A DNA stretch of 61,314 nucleotides from Firm-08 sp045541535 (GTDB lineage Bacteria > Bacillota > Clostridia > Oscillospirales > QAKW01). This document shows, one piece after another, positions 34,607 to 42,454 of this stretch. The stretch spans positions 1 to 61,314 of the forward strand of contig JAZQJG010000031.1 in the NCBI GenBank assembly GCA_045541535.1. Direction: 5' to 3'. The translations under genes were made by a program, and so were the position numbers. The notes below the pieces were generated by a model that did not search any database, had not been told where the DNA came from, and saw only the letters and a program-made list of their open reading frames with translations. Each line of letters begins with the position of its first letter. The stretch's first letter is position 1.

Positions 34607-35593
34607 ATGTTACAAACACTTGAAAAAATCATTTCCATCGGCTCGGTTTCCGGTGCGGAAACGCCTTTGCGTGATTATCTGACCGATCAATTGCTTCCTT
34701 TTGTAGACAAGGTGCAAACCGATCCTTTGGGCAATCTGATCGCCTACAAAAAAGGCGACGGTCACAAAATTATGATTACCGCTCATATGGACACCATCGG
34801 TGTGATTGCCACGGCGGCAGATGACAAGGGCTTTTGGAAGGTGGCTCCCGTGGGCGGTGTTGATGCCGCCCGTGCCATTAACAGAACGGTGATCTTTGAA
34901 AACGGGGTTACCGGAGTGCTGTCCTGCTCCGAGCCCGGTAAGGATACCAAGATCACCGACTGTTTTGTGGATATCGGTGCCGCCAATAAGAGTCAGGCGT
35001 TGGAAAAGGTGAAGGTGGGGATGACTGCCCGCTTTGCCGGCTCCGTTACCACCTGCGGCGATCAGATCACCGCTCCCACGCTGGATAATCAGATCGGCTG
35101 TCTGGTATTATTGGAAACTATTAAAAAGTTGACCAACACCGCTCACGACGTGTATTTTGTCTTCACCTCTCAGGAGGAGGTCGGTTTGCGCGGGGCCGGT
35201 GTCAGCGGTAATGCCATTCGTCCCGATATCTGCATTGCGGTAGACGTCACCGTTGCCTGCGACACTCCCGGTGAAAAGAGCGGCACCACCTCCTTGGGTA
35301 AGGGCGCCGCCATCAAGCTGCGGGACAACAGCGCCATTTGCAGTAAGCCCGTAGTGGATAAATTGGAGAGTATCGCAGAGTATTATCATATTCCCGTACA
35401 GCGTGACGTGTTGGCCTTCGGCGGTACTGATATCGGTGCCCTGCAGCGCAACGGCAGTCCTGCCCTGGTGGGCGGTGTCAGCATTCCCTGCCGCTATATT
35501 CACAGCCCTGTGGAAACCGTTTCCCGTAAGGACGTGGAAAGCTGTATCAAGTTGCTTACCGCCTTTGCCGGTAACGTAATTATCAAATCCTGA
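34607..35593 (+). CDS. M42 family aminopeptidase, paralogue 3
   Basis: 328 residues. Motifs: TAHMDTIG, TLDNQIGC, SQEEVGLRG, AVDVTVACD and YIHSPVE. LDNQ replaces the more usual LDDR. It starts 10 bases after paralogue 2, with GAGGTAAG upstream. All three copies keep a plausible dinuclear site, so none looks dead. Divergence between copies argues for different peptide preferences rather than recent duplication. Confidence 0.9.
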   Translation: MLQTLEKIISIGSVSGAETPLRDYLTDQLLPFVDKVQTDPLGNLIAYKKGDGHKIMITAHMDTIGVIATAADDKGFWKVAPVGGVDAARAINRTVIFENGVTGVLSCSEPGKDTKITDCFVDIGAANKSQALEKVKVGMTARFAGSVTTCGDQITAPTLDNQIGCLVLLETIKKLTNTAHDVYFVFTSQEEVGLRGAGVSGNAIRPDICIAVDVTVACDTPGEKSGTTSLGKGAAIKLRDNSAICSKPVVDKLESIAEYYHIPVQRDVLAFGGTDIGALQRNGSPALVGGVSIPCRYIHSPVETVSRKDVESCIKLLTAFAGNVIIKS

Positions 35594-35612
35594 AAATAAA
35601 GAGGACGCTAAA

Positions 35613-36674
35613 ATGATTTTTAAAAACGTATCTTTCAACGGTGCTTTAACCGATATTACCGTGGAGGAGGGGAAGATCCTTTCTCTGGAAAAGACTGATT
35701 TGCCCGGTGTTGATATGAAGGGCCTGCGGGTGTTTCCCGGTATGATCGACGTTCACGCCCACGGCTGTATGGATATTGAGGCCAACAGCGGTCGCATTGA
35801 CGAGCTGTCCGATTATGAGGCTTGTCACGGCACCACTTCTTGGTTGCCCACCACCGCCACCGTGGCAATGGATACCATTTATAACGCCGTTAACCGTGAT
35901 ATTACCAAGATCAAGGGCGCTCACGTGCTGGGCTTTCACGCCGAGGGCCCCTATATCGCCGAGAAGTATAAGGGCGCCCAGGATCCGAAGTTTATCCGCA
36001 AGCCGGATCTGGCGGAATTTGAAAAATTGCCCAATATCAAAATGATCACCGTGGCCCCTGAAGTGGAAGGCGCTCTGGAGTTTATCAAAAACTGTAAGGC
36101 CATCGTTGCCCTGGGTCATACCGATTCCGATTATGATACCGCTATCAAGGCCATCGAGAACGGCGCCAATTGTCTGACCCATACCTTCAACGCAATGCCG
36201 CCCATGCTTCACCGCAATCCCGGCGTGATCGGCGCCGCCATTGAGAAGAATATTTACGCCCAACTGATCTGTGACGGCCTGCACGTGCAACGGGGCGCCG
36301 TATGGGCGCTGTACCGCGCCTTCGGTCCCGACCGTCTGGTGCTCATCAGCGATTCGGTACAGACCGCCGGCTTGCCCGACGGCCGATACACCTCCGGCGG
36401 CTTGGAAGTGGAACTGAAAAACAACGAGTGCCGCCTGCTGGACGGCACCTTGGCCGGGAGCTCCGCCTTCTTGCTGGATTGCGTTAAAAAGGCCATCGAG
36501 TTCGGCATTCCCGAAGCCGATGCCTTTAAGATGGCCACCGAAACTCCCGCCACGCTGCTGGGTGTAAATAAGGGTAAGGTAGCCGTGGGCTATGACGCCG
36601 ACCTTATTTTCCTGGACGAAAACTACGAACTGCAAACCACCGTCATCGACGGCGAGATCTACTGTCAGAAATAA
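35613..36674 (+). CDS. nagA: N-acetylglucosamine-6-phosphate deacetylase
   Basis: 353-residue amidohydrolase converting GlcNAc-6-P to GlcN-6-P in amino-sugar recycling. Motifs: PGMIDVHAHGCMD (a D-x-H-x-H), the metal-binding Glu in GFHAEGPYIAEKYKGA, ALGHTDSDYD, LTHTFNAM and the catalytic Asp in VLISDSV. No nagB or PTS gene is adjacent. It follows the peptidases by 20 bases and may share their transcript, a peptide and wall-sugar salvage context. Confidence 0.95.
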   Translation: MIFKNVSFNGALTDITVEEGKILSLEKTDLPGVDMKGLRVFPGMIDVHAHGCMDIEANSGRIDELSDYEACHGTTSWLPTTATVAMDTIYNAVNRDITKIKGAHVLGFHAEGPYIAEKYKGAQDPKFIRKPDLAEFEKLPNIKMITVAPEVEGALEFIKNCKAIVALGHTDSDYDTAIKAIENGANCLTHTFNAMPPMLHRNPGVIGAAIEKNIYAQLICDGLHVQRGAVWALYRAFGPDRLVLISDSVQTAGLPDGRYTSGGLEVELKNNECRLLDGTLAGSSAFLLDCVKKAIEFGIPEADAFKMATETPATLLGVNKGKVAVGYDADLIFLDENYELQTTVIDGEIYCQK

Positions 36675-36765
36675 CGGATGTAGCAAGATCTTGATTGAAT
36701 CTTTTGCTTTTCCGTATGTGCTTTTTGGCTTTTGTTATTCTGGGCTATGAAACTTTTTAAAAAAA

Positions 36766-36795
36766 TAGGGCAGGAAATTTTCCTGCCCTGTTTTC
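36766..36795. terminator. Bidirectional terminator, nagA and ispF
   Basis: Stem AGGGCAGGAAA/TTTCCTGCCCT region with A-run before and T-run after. It serves the convergent nagA (plus) and ispD-ispF (minus) transcripts. Bases 36675-36765 hold nothing else I can name. Confidence 0.88.
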
Positions 36796-36797
36796 TA

Positions 36798-37271
36798 TTA
36801 TTTTTGTTTCATCAAACAAACACAGTGGGCGGAGATGCCCTCTCCACTGCCGGTGAAGCCCAACTTTTCCTCGGTGGTGGCCTTCACACTGATGCGATCC
36901 ACCGGCACTCCCAGCGTTTCGGCAATATTTTGCCGCATAGCGGGAATGTGGTTTTTCAGTTTCGGGCGTTGGGCTATGATCGTGACGTCGGCATTACCCA
37001 GGGTGTACCCACTGTCCAGACACACGGCGTTGACCCGTTCCAACAGCTTTCTGCTGTCGCTGTCCTTAAAGGCGGGGTCGGTATCGGGAAAGTGGGCACC
37101 GATGTCACCCAATGCCAGGGCACCCAGCATAGCGTCCATCAGGGCGTGCAGGGCAACGTCAGCATCTGAGTGGCCCAACAGTCCCTTTTCAAAGGGAATT
37201 TTAACGCCGCAGAGAATCAGATCTCTGCCCTCTACCAATTTGTGTACGTCGTATCCGTGTCCGATTCTCAT
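36798..37271 (-). CDS. ispF: 2-C-methyl-D-erythritol 2,4-cyclodiphosphate synthase
   Basis: 157-residue MEP-pathway isoprenoid enzyme forming MEcPP. Motifs: MRIGHGYDVHKL with the zinc ligands DVH, LGHSDADVALHALMDA, DIGAHFPDTD and ATTEEKLGFTG. The ATG overlaps the ispD stop by four bases, so the two are translationally coupled. Trimeric enzyme; length normal. Confidence 0.97.
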   Translation of the reverse strand: MRIGHGYDVHKLVEGRDLILCGVKIPFEKGLLGHSDADVALHALMDAMLGALALGDIGAHFPDTDPAFKDSDSRKLLERVNAVCLDSGYTLGNADVTIIAQRPKLKNHIPAMRQNIAETLGVPVDRISVKATTEEKLGFTGSGEGISAHCVCLMKQK

Positions 37272-37963
37272 AACGTTTCCTTTCCGGCGATGGTTTCTGC
37301 CATAGCAATATCCTCCGCCGTGGTGATTTTGATGTTGTCATAATCGCCCAAAACGGGCAATACCCGATGACCGTACGCTTCGAAAATGGAGGCGTCGTCG
37401 GTGACTTCTTTTTGCTCCGCCATACTCCGTTCCATCAACTTTGCAAAGGTATCTTTGCAGAAGGTTTGTGGCGTTTGCGCCAGCATCAGGGTGGCACGGG
37501 GCGGAGTGGTTTTCACAAACCCGTCCTCTCCGATGACCTTTACCGTATCTTTGGCAGGGACACAGAGCAGGGCGCCGCCGTGGGCGATGGCCGCGTTGGT
37601 GACGGCGTCAATGTGCTTCGGCTTGGTGAAGGGGCGGGCGCCGTCGGCAATGGCAACGACGGTGGCGCTATCGCACAGAGCAAGACCGTTTTGCACCGAA
37701 TGCTGGCGGGTTTCGCCGCCGGCGGCACAACTTATGAATTTAGTGATGCCGTATTCTTCCGCAAAGGTACTCACGGTGTCAAATAGCTCCGGGCGGGTGA
37801 CGACAAAGATTTCGTCAATGCTTTTTGCCTTTTGATAATTGATCAGGGTGCGGGCCAATACGGGGATGCCGCCCACGGGGAGCAACAACTTGTCGCCACA
37901 TACTCCTTGCATTCTGCGGGAGGAGCCGGCGGCTACGATAACGGCAGCAGTACGTTGTTTCAT
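37268..37963 (-). CDS. ispD: 2-C-methyl-D-erythritol 4-phosphate cytidylyltransferase
   Basis: 231 residues. MEP-pathway cytidylyltransferase with the CTP-binding AAGSSRRM signature, the DGARPF segment, and TPPRATLMLAQTPQTF near the substrate site. GGAGGAAAT precedes the ATG. A terminator hairpin lies between carD and this gene, so ispD-ispF expression from the carD promoter would depend on read-through; I found no separate promoter. Confidence 0.96.
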   Translation of the reverse strand: MKQRTAAVIVAAGSSRRMQGVCGDKLLLPVGGIPVLARTLINYQKAKSIDEIFVVTRPELFDTVSTFAEEYGITKFISCAAGGETRQHSVQNGLALCDSATVVAIADGARPFTKPKHIDAVTNAAIAHGGALLCVPAKDTVKVIGEDGFVKTTPPRATLMLAQTPQTFCKDTFAKLMERSMAEQKEVTDDASIFEAYGHRVLPVLGDYDNIKITTAEDIAMAETIAGKETL

Positions 37964-37978
37964 ATTTCCTCCAAAAAT

Positions 37979-38010
37979 AAATACAGAAAAGGGGACCCTT
38001 TTCTGTATTT
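37979..38010 (-). terminator. Terminator after carD
   Basis: 14-bp stem AAATACAGAAAAGG/CCTTTTCTGTATTT with a 4-base loop, just after the carD stop and 16 bases before the ispD start. It probably attenuates rather than fully ends transcription into ispD. Confidence 0.85.
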
Positions 38011-38014
38011 ACGA

Positions 38015-38506
38015 TTATTTCTCAATTTTGTTATGGATCACTTCAGTCAAACGATCAGCCAGGGTCGCTTCGTCCAAATCAAGCACCATTGCCATTTCAG
38101 TGACTAAAATTCCACGGGAGAGGATCAGCATCTTCCTGTCCCCGGTGGAAAGACCGTTGGTGGCATCTCGGATCATCAGTTCTCTGACTACCTGCGCCAC
38201 GTTTTCCATATCGCCCTTTTTCAGGCGTTCCATATTGATCTGATATCGTTTTGTCCAACTTATATCAGTATCAATCGCTTGGTTTTCAAAATTGTGCAGC
38301 ACCTTGGCCGCTTGCTCCTTGGGGGTGATGGGGCGCAGCTTGATCTCCGCCTTGGTTTCAACCGGGAGACACAATTTTATGTTGCCATTAATAATATGAA
38401 TGGTATAATAATCGGCGGTGTTACTACCAATCTGTTTGCTTTCGATTTTCTCTATATAACCCGTGCCGTGCATGGGGTACACGATTTTATCACCAACGGC
38501 GTACAT
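38015..38506 (-). CDS. carD: CarD-family transcription regulator
   Basis: 163 residues. The N-terminal RNA-polymerase-interacting domain (MYAVGDKIVYPMHGTG opening, Tudor-like) is followed by a helical DNA-binding half. CarD proteins bind the RNAP beta lobe and stabilise open promoter complexes. I start at the second ATG because AGGAGG is 9 bases upstream of it but only 3 from the first, and family members begin M-x-x-GDK. It is adjacent to ispD-ispF, as in many Clostridia. Confidence 0.93.
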   Translation of the reverse strand: MYAVGDKIVYPMHGTGYIEKIESKQIGSNTADYYTIHIINGNIKLCLPVETKAEIKLRPITPKEQAAKVLHNFENQAIDTDISWTKRYQINMERLKKGDMENVAQVVRELMIRDATNGLSTGDRKMLILSRGILVTEMAMVLDLDEATLADRLTEVIHNKIEK

Positions 38507-38533
38507 TTGCATTCTCCTCCTGTTTCTGCCTTA

Positions 38534-38562
38534 ATTATACACTTTTTTTACAAAATAATCAA
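38534..38562 (-). promoter_or_regulatory. Promoter of carD
   Basis: Minus-strand TTGATT (38557-38562), 17 bases, TATAAT (38534-38539). Confidence 0.86.
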
Positions 38563-38593
38563 GGGAAAAATGCAGGATATCTTGAAAAAAAGG

Positions 38594-38622
38594 TTGTATT
38601 CATAAGGGTTTGCTGTTATACT
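38594..38622 (+). promoter_or_regulatory. Promoter of the zinc-ribbon gene
   Basis: TTGTAT (38594-38599), 17 bases, TATACT (38617-38622), 36 bases ahead of the ATG and divergent from carD. Confidence 0.8.
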
Positions 38623-38658
38623 ATAACTATAAAATCATCTTGAAGGAGTGTTGATAAA

Positions 38659-39021
38659 ATGGCAATTTTCGACGATATTCTGCGCACCACGCAAAAGGCG
38701 GGGAAGGCGATTGCCGACACGGCCACCGACGTATACGGTTATACAAAGGCCAGCTATAATCAGGCCGCTCTGGAAAATAAACTGAAGGAAGTACTGGTGA
38801 AGGTCGGCCGTTATACCGTGGAGGAGCGTCGCAGCGGTAAGAGCGATGCCGAGTATCTGGAACTGCTTCTTTCTCAGGTAGAGGAGTTGGAGATCCAGAT
38901 TGAGAAGGCCAAGGAGGAAAGAGCGGAGATCAAAAACGAGGTAATCTGTCCCGCTTGCAAGCACTCCAATGCCAAGACCAACGTTTTCTGCGCCGCTTGC
39001 GGTGCCAAACTGGCTGAATAA
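38659..39021 (+). CDS. Small coiled-coil protein with C-terminal zinc ribbon
   Basis: 120 residues of unknown function. The N-terminal half is helical, with a predicted coiled coil about residues 70-95 (LLLSQVEELEIQIEKAKEER). The C-terminus carries a four-Cys zinc ribbon (CPAC...CAAC, about 99-117). No signal peptide. GAAGGAGTG precedes the ATG, and the gene is monocistronic between its own promoter and terminator. Similar small proteins are common and unstudied in Clostridia. Confidence 0.8.
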   Translation: MAIFDDILRTTQKAGKAIADTATDVYGYTKASYNQAALENKLKEVLVKVGRYTVEERRSGKSDAEYLELLLSQVEELEIQIEKAKEERAEIKNEVICPACKHSNAKTNVFCAACGAKLAE

Positions 39022-39040
39022 AGTAATACACACCATATCC

Positions 39041-39066
39041 AAAAAGCATCCCCGGGGATGCTTTTT
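39041..39066 (+). terminator. Terminator after the zinc-ribbon gene
   Basis: 11-bp stem AAAAAGCATCC/GGATGCTTTTT with a 4-base loop. Its T-run lies 18 bases before the flippase ATG. Confidence 0.87.
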
Positions 39067-39084
39067 GCGTGAAAGGATTTTCAA

Positions 39085-40692
39085 ATGTCAAAAGCACAAC
39101 GTAACTTTTTGAGCGGCGCGCTGATCCTTACGGTTGCCAATGCACTCAGTAAGGTGATCGGTGCGATCTACAAGATCCCACTGAATAACTTGGTGGGCAC
39201 CACCGGCGCCAGTTACTATAACGACGGCTATCAGATCTATGCGCTGTTGTTCGTTCTTTCCACAGCCGGCGTTCCCGTGGCTATTGCCAAAATGGTCAGT
39301 GAGGCCATTGCCAAGGGGCGGACCAACGAGCCCCGCCGTATTTTAAAGAACGCCTTGCTGGTGTTCGGTGCCATCGGTGTGGTACTGACCGCCTTGATGA
39401 TGATCTTTGTAAAGCCTCTGTCGGGGCTGTTGCAAAACGGTGACACGGTGAACTACTGTATCGCTATGATCGCTCCCTCCATTTTCTTCGTATCGGTTTC
39501 ATCGGTAATCAAGGGGTATTTTCAAGGCTATAAGTGTATGACACCCAGCGCCTTTTTCCAGGTGATCGAGGCCGCCTTTAAACTGGTGGGCATCGGTATT
39601 TTGCTGGTACTGGTGCGGATGGGTTATGGCGACAACTATATGGTGCTGGCTTGCGGCGGCATTCTGGGCGTTACCTTTGGCTCCTTTGCGGCCTCGCTGT
39701 TTATGGTGATCCGCTTTTTGAAGGAAAAGGATTTCGGAAAATTTGATCCCGATGCCTTGCCCTCTCAATCCTCCCGCTCCATTATTAACACCATTATCAC
39801 CCTTGCTATTCCTATTTCTTTGAGTTCGGCGGTAATGAGCGTTACCTCCACCCTGGATATGATCTTCGTCAAATACAGCTTGCAACAGCACGGTTTGACC
39901 ATTGCCCAGGCCATTGACGAATACGGCGCCTATATCGGCTCCACTTCCTCGCTCTTTAATTTGCCGCCCACCATTACGATTACGGTGGGCACAGCCGTGT
40001 TACCTTTCCTTACCACCGCCTTTGCGTCGGATAAGGCAGGGGATGCCTATCGCAATATGCGCTCCGCCTCCAAGGTAGTCTCTCTGATTGCCATGCCCTG
40101 TGCGCTGGGAATGTCGGTAATGAGTGAAGGGATTATCAAACTGTTGTATAAAGAGGAATATTGGGCGGTGGGCGTGCCGTGTATGCGTTTGCTAGCCATC
40201 TCTATTTTCTTTGTCAGCTTCGTTTCCCTGACCGGTACCTTCCTGCACAGTGTGGGAAAGGTAAAACTCACCCTGTTTACCATGGGCGTGGGCGCGGTGA
40301 TGAAATTGGCGGTCAACTTGATTATGGTCAAGGAAATCGGTATTTTGGGCGCCCCCTTGGGCACCTTTGCCTGCTACGGCTCCATTTTCCTGCTGAATTG
40401 CTTGTTTATTAAAAAGTATATGAAATTCACTATGCCTTTGGGCACCATTCTGTTGCGGCCCTTTTTGTGCTCTGCAATCTGCTGTGGAGCGGCATACGGC
40501 TGTTGGTACGTCTTGTGTCAGTTGTTGGGATATCATCGCCTGTGGGTCGTTTTGGCGCTGGGTGTGGCCGTGGCGGTATACGCTGTGTGCGTATTGATAT
40601 TTAAGGTTTTGTCCAAGGAAGATATGGTATTGCTCCCCGGCGGTAACAAGATCGGCGCAATGTTGGAAAAAAGAGGTTGGCTCCATGAGTAA
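39085..40692 (+). CDS. SpoVB/YabM-type polysaccharide flippase (MOP family)
   Basis: 535-residue integral membrane protein with about 14 helices of the MurJ/SpoVB/YtgP group that flips lipid-linked wall precursors. Opening TVANALSKVIGAIYKIPLNN and the central SSLFNLPPTITITVGTAVLP are characteristic. The following genes match the B. subtilis yabM-mazG-rqcP-yabP-yabQ-divIC order, so this is the YabM position. The mazG ATG lies inside its last codons. It could act in spore cortex or vegetative wall synthesis. Confidence 0.92.
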   Translation: MSKAQRNFLSGALILTVANALSKVIGAIYKIPLNNLVGTTGASYYNDGYQIYALLFVLSTAGVPVAIAKMVSEAIAKGRTNEPRRILKNALLVFGAIGVVLTALMMIFVKPLSGLLQNGDTVNYCIAMIAPSIFFVSVSSVIKGYFQGYKCMTPSAFFQVIEAAFKLVGIGILLVLVRMGYGDNYMVLACGGILGVTFGSFAASLFMVIRFLKEKDFGKFDPDALPSQSSRSIINTIITLAIPISLSSAVMSVTSTLDMIFVKYSLQQHGLTIAQAIDEYGAYIGSTSSLFNLPPTITITVGTAVLPFLTTAFASDKAGDAYRNMRSASKVVSLIAMPCALGMSVMSEGIIKLLYKEEYWAVGVPCMRLLAISIFFVSFVSLTGTFLHSVGKVKLTLFTMGVGAVMKLAVNLIMVKEIGILGAPLGTFACYGSIFLLNCLFIKKYMKFTMPLGTILLRPFLCSAICCGAAYGCWYVLCQLLGYHRLWVVLALGVAVAVYAVCVLIFKVLSKEDMVLLPGGNKIGAMLEKRGWLHE

Positions 40693-41419
40693 AGAAAGTT
40701 TGAAAAACAAAGAACGCTACGATTATAACGATTTGGTGGAATTGGTGGATATTCTCTGCGCTCCCGACGGTTGCCCGTGGGACAATTCCCAGACCCATCA
40801 ATCCATTCGTAATAATTTTATTGAAGAGACCTACGAAGCGGTGGAGGGAATTGATAACAACGATCCCGCCATTCTCACGGAAGAGCTGGGCGACGTTTTA
40901 TTGCAGGTAGTGCTTCATTGCAAGATTGCCGAAAAAGCAGGTACCTTTACCAAGGAGGACGTGCTGACGGCGTTGTGTAAAAAGCTGATCTATCGTCATC
41001 CCCATTTGTTCGCTGAAAATTATACGGCGGATTCTCCTGATCAGGCGCTGACCAATTGGGAAGCGCTGAAAAAGAAGGAGAAGGGATATGGCACCCCGCA
41101 AAAGGTGGTGTCCTCCGTCAGCGCCGCTTTGCCTGCGCTGATGCGGGCGCAAAAGCTGAATGCAAAGGCGCATAAGAACGGAATTCTCCCTCAATTTTTC
41201 GATGCCGGTGACGTTACGAATAAGGCGTTGGCGCTTGAAAAAGCGGTGGCCGCAGACGATACTGCCGCACAAAGTAAGGCGTTGGGAGACCTGCTCTTCA
41301 CCGTTTGCTCTCTGTCGGCGTCTTTGGGAATTGATTCGGAAGAGGCTCTTTTTGTTAAAAACGTAGAATTTTGCGAAAATATTTGTGCAAATTGTTCAAA
41401 TGATACCGAAAATATTTAA
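40685..41419 (+). CDS. mazG: MazG nucleoside triphosphate pyrophosphohydrolase
   Basis: 244-residue all-alpha NTP pyrophosphatase that hydrolyses (d)NTPs to monophosphates. The N-terminal MazG domain is intact: CPWDNSQTHQSI, EETYEAVE and EELGDVLLQVV. The C-terminal copy is shortened and lacks the Glu-rich EExxE box, keeping only ALGDLLFTV. Activity must therefore rest on the first domain. Overlaps the flippase stop by eight bases. Corresponds to B. subtilis yabN. Confidence 0.93.
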   Translation: MSKESLKNKERYDYNDLVELVDILCAPDGCPWDNSQTHQSIRNNFIEETYEAVEGIDNNDPAILTEELGDVLLQVVLHCKIAEKAGTFTKEDVLTALCKKLIYRHPHLFAENYTADSPDQALTNWEALKKKEKGYGTPQKVVSSVSAALPALMRAQKLNAKAHKNGILPQFFDAGDVTNKALALEKAVAADDTAAQSKALGDLLFTVCSLSASLGIDSEEALFVKNVEFCENICANCSNDTENI

Positions 41420-41437
41420 TTTTTTTTAAAAAAGGTA

Positions 41438-41466
41438 TTGCAAAATTCATTCATTTTTGGGATAAT
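41438..41466 (+). promoter_or_regulatory. Promoter of the HU gene
   Basis: TTGCAA (41438-41443), 17 bases, GATAAT (41461-41466). Transcription would start near 41473, giving a leader of about 55 bases. Confidence 0.8.
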
Positions 41467-41528
41467 ATAGGCATACAAATGCGAAACGCTCTTTAATGAC
41501 GTTTTGTAAATATAAGGAGGAAATACAC

Positions 41529-41801
41529 ATGAATAAAGCAGAACTCGTTGCAGCTGTTGCAGCAAAAGCAGAAATCTCTCAGAAAGACGCCGCTAAGGCT
41601 TTGGCCGCTATTCTGGATGAAATTCAGGGCGCTCTGAAGAAAGGCGAAAAAGTTCAGTTGGTTGGCTTCGGTTCTTTTGAAGTCAGAGAAAAGGCTGCCA
41701 GAAAGGGTAGAAACCCCAAGACCAACGAAGAGATCGATATCCCTGCATCCAAGTGCCCCGCTTTCAAAGCCGGCAGAGCTTTCAAGGATTATATTGCTTA
41801 A
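41529..41801 (+). CDS. hup: HU family nucleoid protein
   Basis: 90-residue histone-like DNA-bending dimer: MNKAELVAAVAAKAEISQKD opening, GFGSFEVREKAARKGRNPKT arm, and KAGRAFKD close. ATG 41529 is chosen for its perfect AAGGAGG; the in-frame ATG at 41496 has none. It sits between mazG and rqcP, an insertion relative to B. subtilis. Confidence 0.98.
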   Translation: MNKAELVAAVAAKAEISQKDAAKALAAILDEIQGALKKGEKVQLVGFGSFEVREKAARKGRNPKTNEEIDIPASKCPAFKAGRAFKDYIA

Positions 41802-41812
41802 CTTAAATTGAG

Positions 41813-41839
41813 GAAGGGACTGCAGTTTGCGGTCCCTTC
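41813..41839 (+). terminator. Terminator after the HU gene
   Basis: GAAGGGAC/GTCCCTTC stem extended by an inner GCA/TGC, followed by TTTATTTCTTT. Confidence 0.88.
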
Positions 41840-41874
41840 TTTATTTCTTTCCATCGGCATTTTGGAGGTAAACT

Positions 41875-42117
41875 ATGCGTTTAGATAAATATTTAAAGGT
41901 GGCCCGTCTGATCAAGCGGCGCACCGTGGCGCAGGACGCCTGTAAGGGGGACCGTGTCACCGTAAACGGTAAAGAGGTCAAGCCCGCCTATCGGGTCAAA
42001 ATTGGTGATATTATTGAGATCACCTTTCATAACAAAAGTACCAAGGTGGAAGTGGTGGCTCTGGCCGAACATATCGGCGCCGGCGAGGCGGAAACGCTGT
42101 ACAGAGTCGTGGACTGA
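41875..42117 (+). CDS. rqcP: S4-domain RNA-binding protein RqcP (Hsp15/YabO-like)
   Basis: 80-residue S4-type RNA-binding protein: MRLDKYLKVARLIKRRT opening and GDRVTVNGKEVKPAYRVKIGD. RqcP works with RqcH in alanine tailing of stalled nascent chains on 50S subunits. Position before yabP matches B. subtilis yabO. GGAGG upstream. Confidence 0.94.
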   Translation: MRLDKYLKVARLIKRRTVAQDACKGDRVTVNGKEVKPAYRVKIGDIIEITFHNKSTKVEVVALAEHIGAGEAETLYRVVD

Positions 42118-42122
42118 CCCCG

Positions 42123-42151
42123 TCATATTTATAACCTCTGCGTCATAGAAT
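42123..42151 (+). promoter_or_regulatory. Sigma-E-type sporulation promoter of yabP
   Basis: TCATATT (42123-42129), 14 bases, CATAGAAT (42144-42151): a close match to the B. subtilis mother-cell sigma-E consensus KMATATT-N14/15-CATACAAT. Expected start near 42158, 24 bases before yabP. Its -10 element overlaps the rqcP terminator hairpin. Confidence 0.72.
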
Positions 42152-42181
42152 GTATCAAACTATGAAAAGCAGAGGTTTTTT
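42133..42181 (+). terminator. Terminator of rqcP overlapping the yabP start region
   Basis: AACCTCTGC (42133-42141) pairs with GCAGAGGTT (42169-42177), with an inner TCATA/TATGA helix and TTTTTA after. The 3' arm contains AGAGG, the ribosome site of yabP. Transcripts from upstream would terminate or hide this site; those from the sigma-E promoter lack the 5' arm. Confidence 0.72.
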
Positions 42182-42454
42182 ATGATGGATGAATCGGTAA
42201 AAAAGCATCAGGTGATTTTGAAGCAACGGGAAAAAGCGGTGATCAGCGGAGCGGCCGAGGTGGACAGCTTTGACGAGCATCGGGTGGTGCTGATCACAGA
42301 ACTGGGCGTACTGGTGATCAAAGGGGAGGGTCTGCATATCCAATCCCTGAGCGTGGACAGTGGCGACGTCAGCGTTTCCGGTCGGATTGAGGCGTTGGAA
42401 TACGTGGAGGCGCAACCCCAGGGCGGTTCTTTTTGGGGTAAACTGTTTAAATAA
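42182..42454 (+). CDS. yabP: Sporulation protein YabP
   Basis: 90-residue YabP/YqfC family protein required for spore formation in B. subtilis, made in the mother cell: KHQVILKQREKAVISGAAEVDSF region, VLITELGVLVIKGEGLHI, and SVSGRIEALEY. Two adjacent ATG codons (42182, 42185); the first has AGAGG 6 bases upstream. Its stop overlaps the yabQ ATG (TAATG). Confidence 0.94.
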   Translation: MMDESVKKHQVILKQREKAVISGAAEVDSFDEHRVVLITELGVLVIKGEGLHIQSLSVDSGDVSVSGRIEALEYVEAQPQGGSFWGKLFK

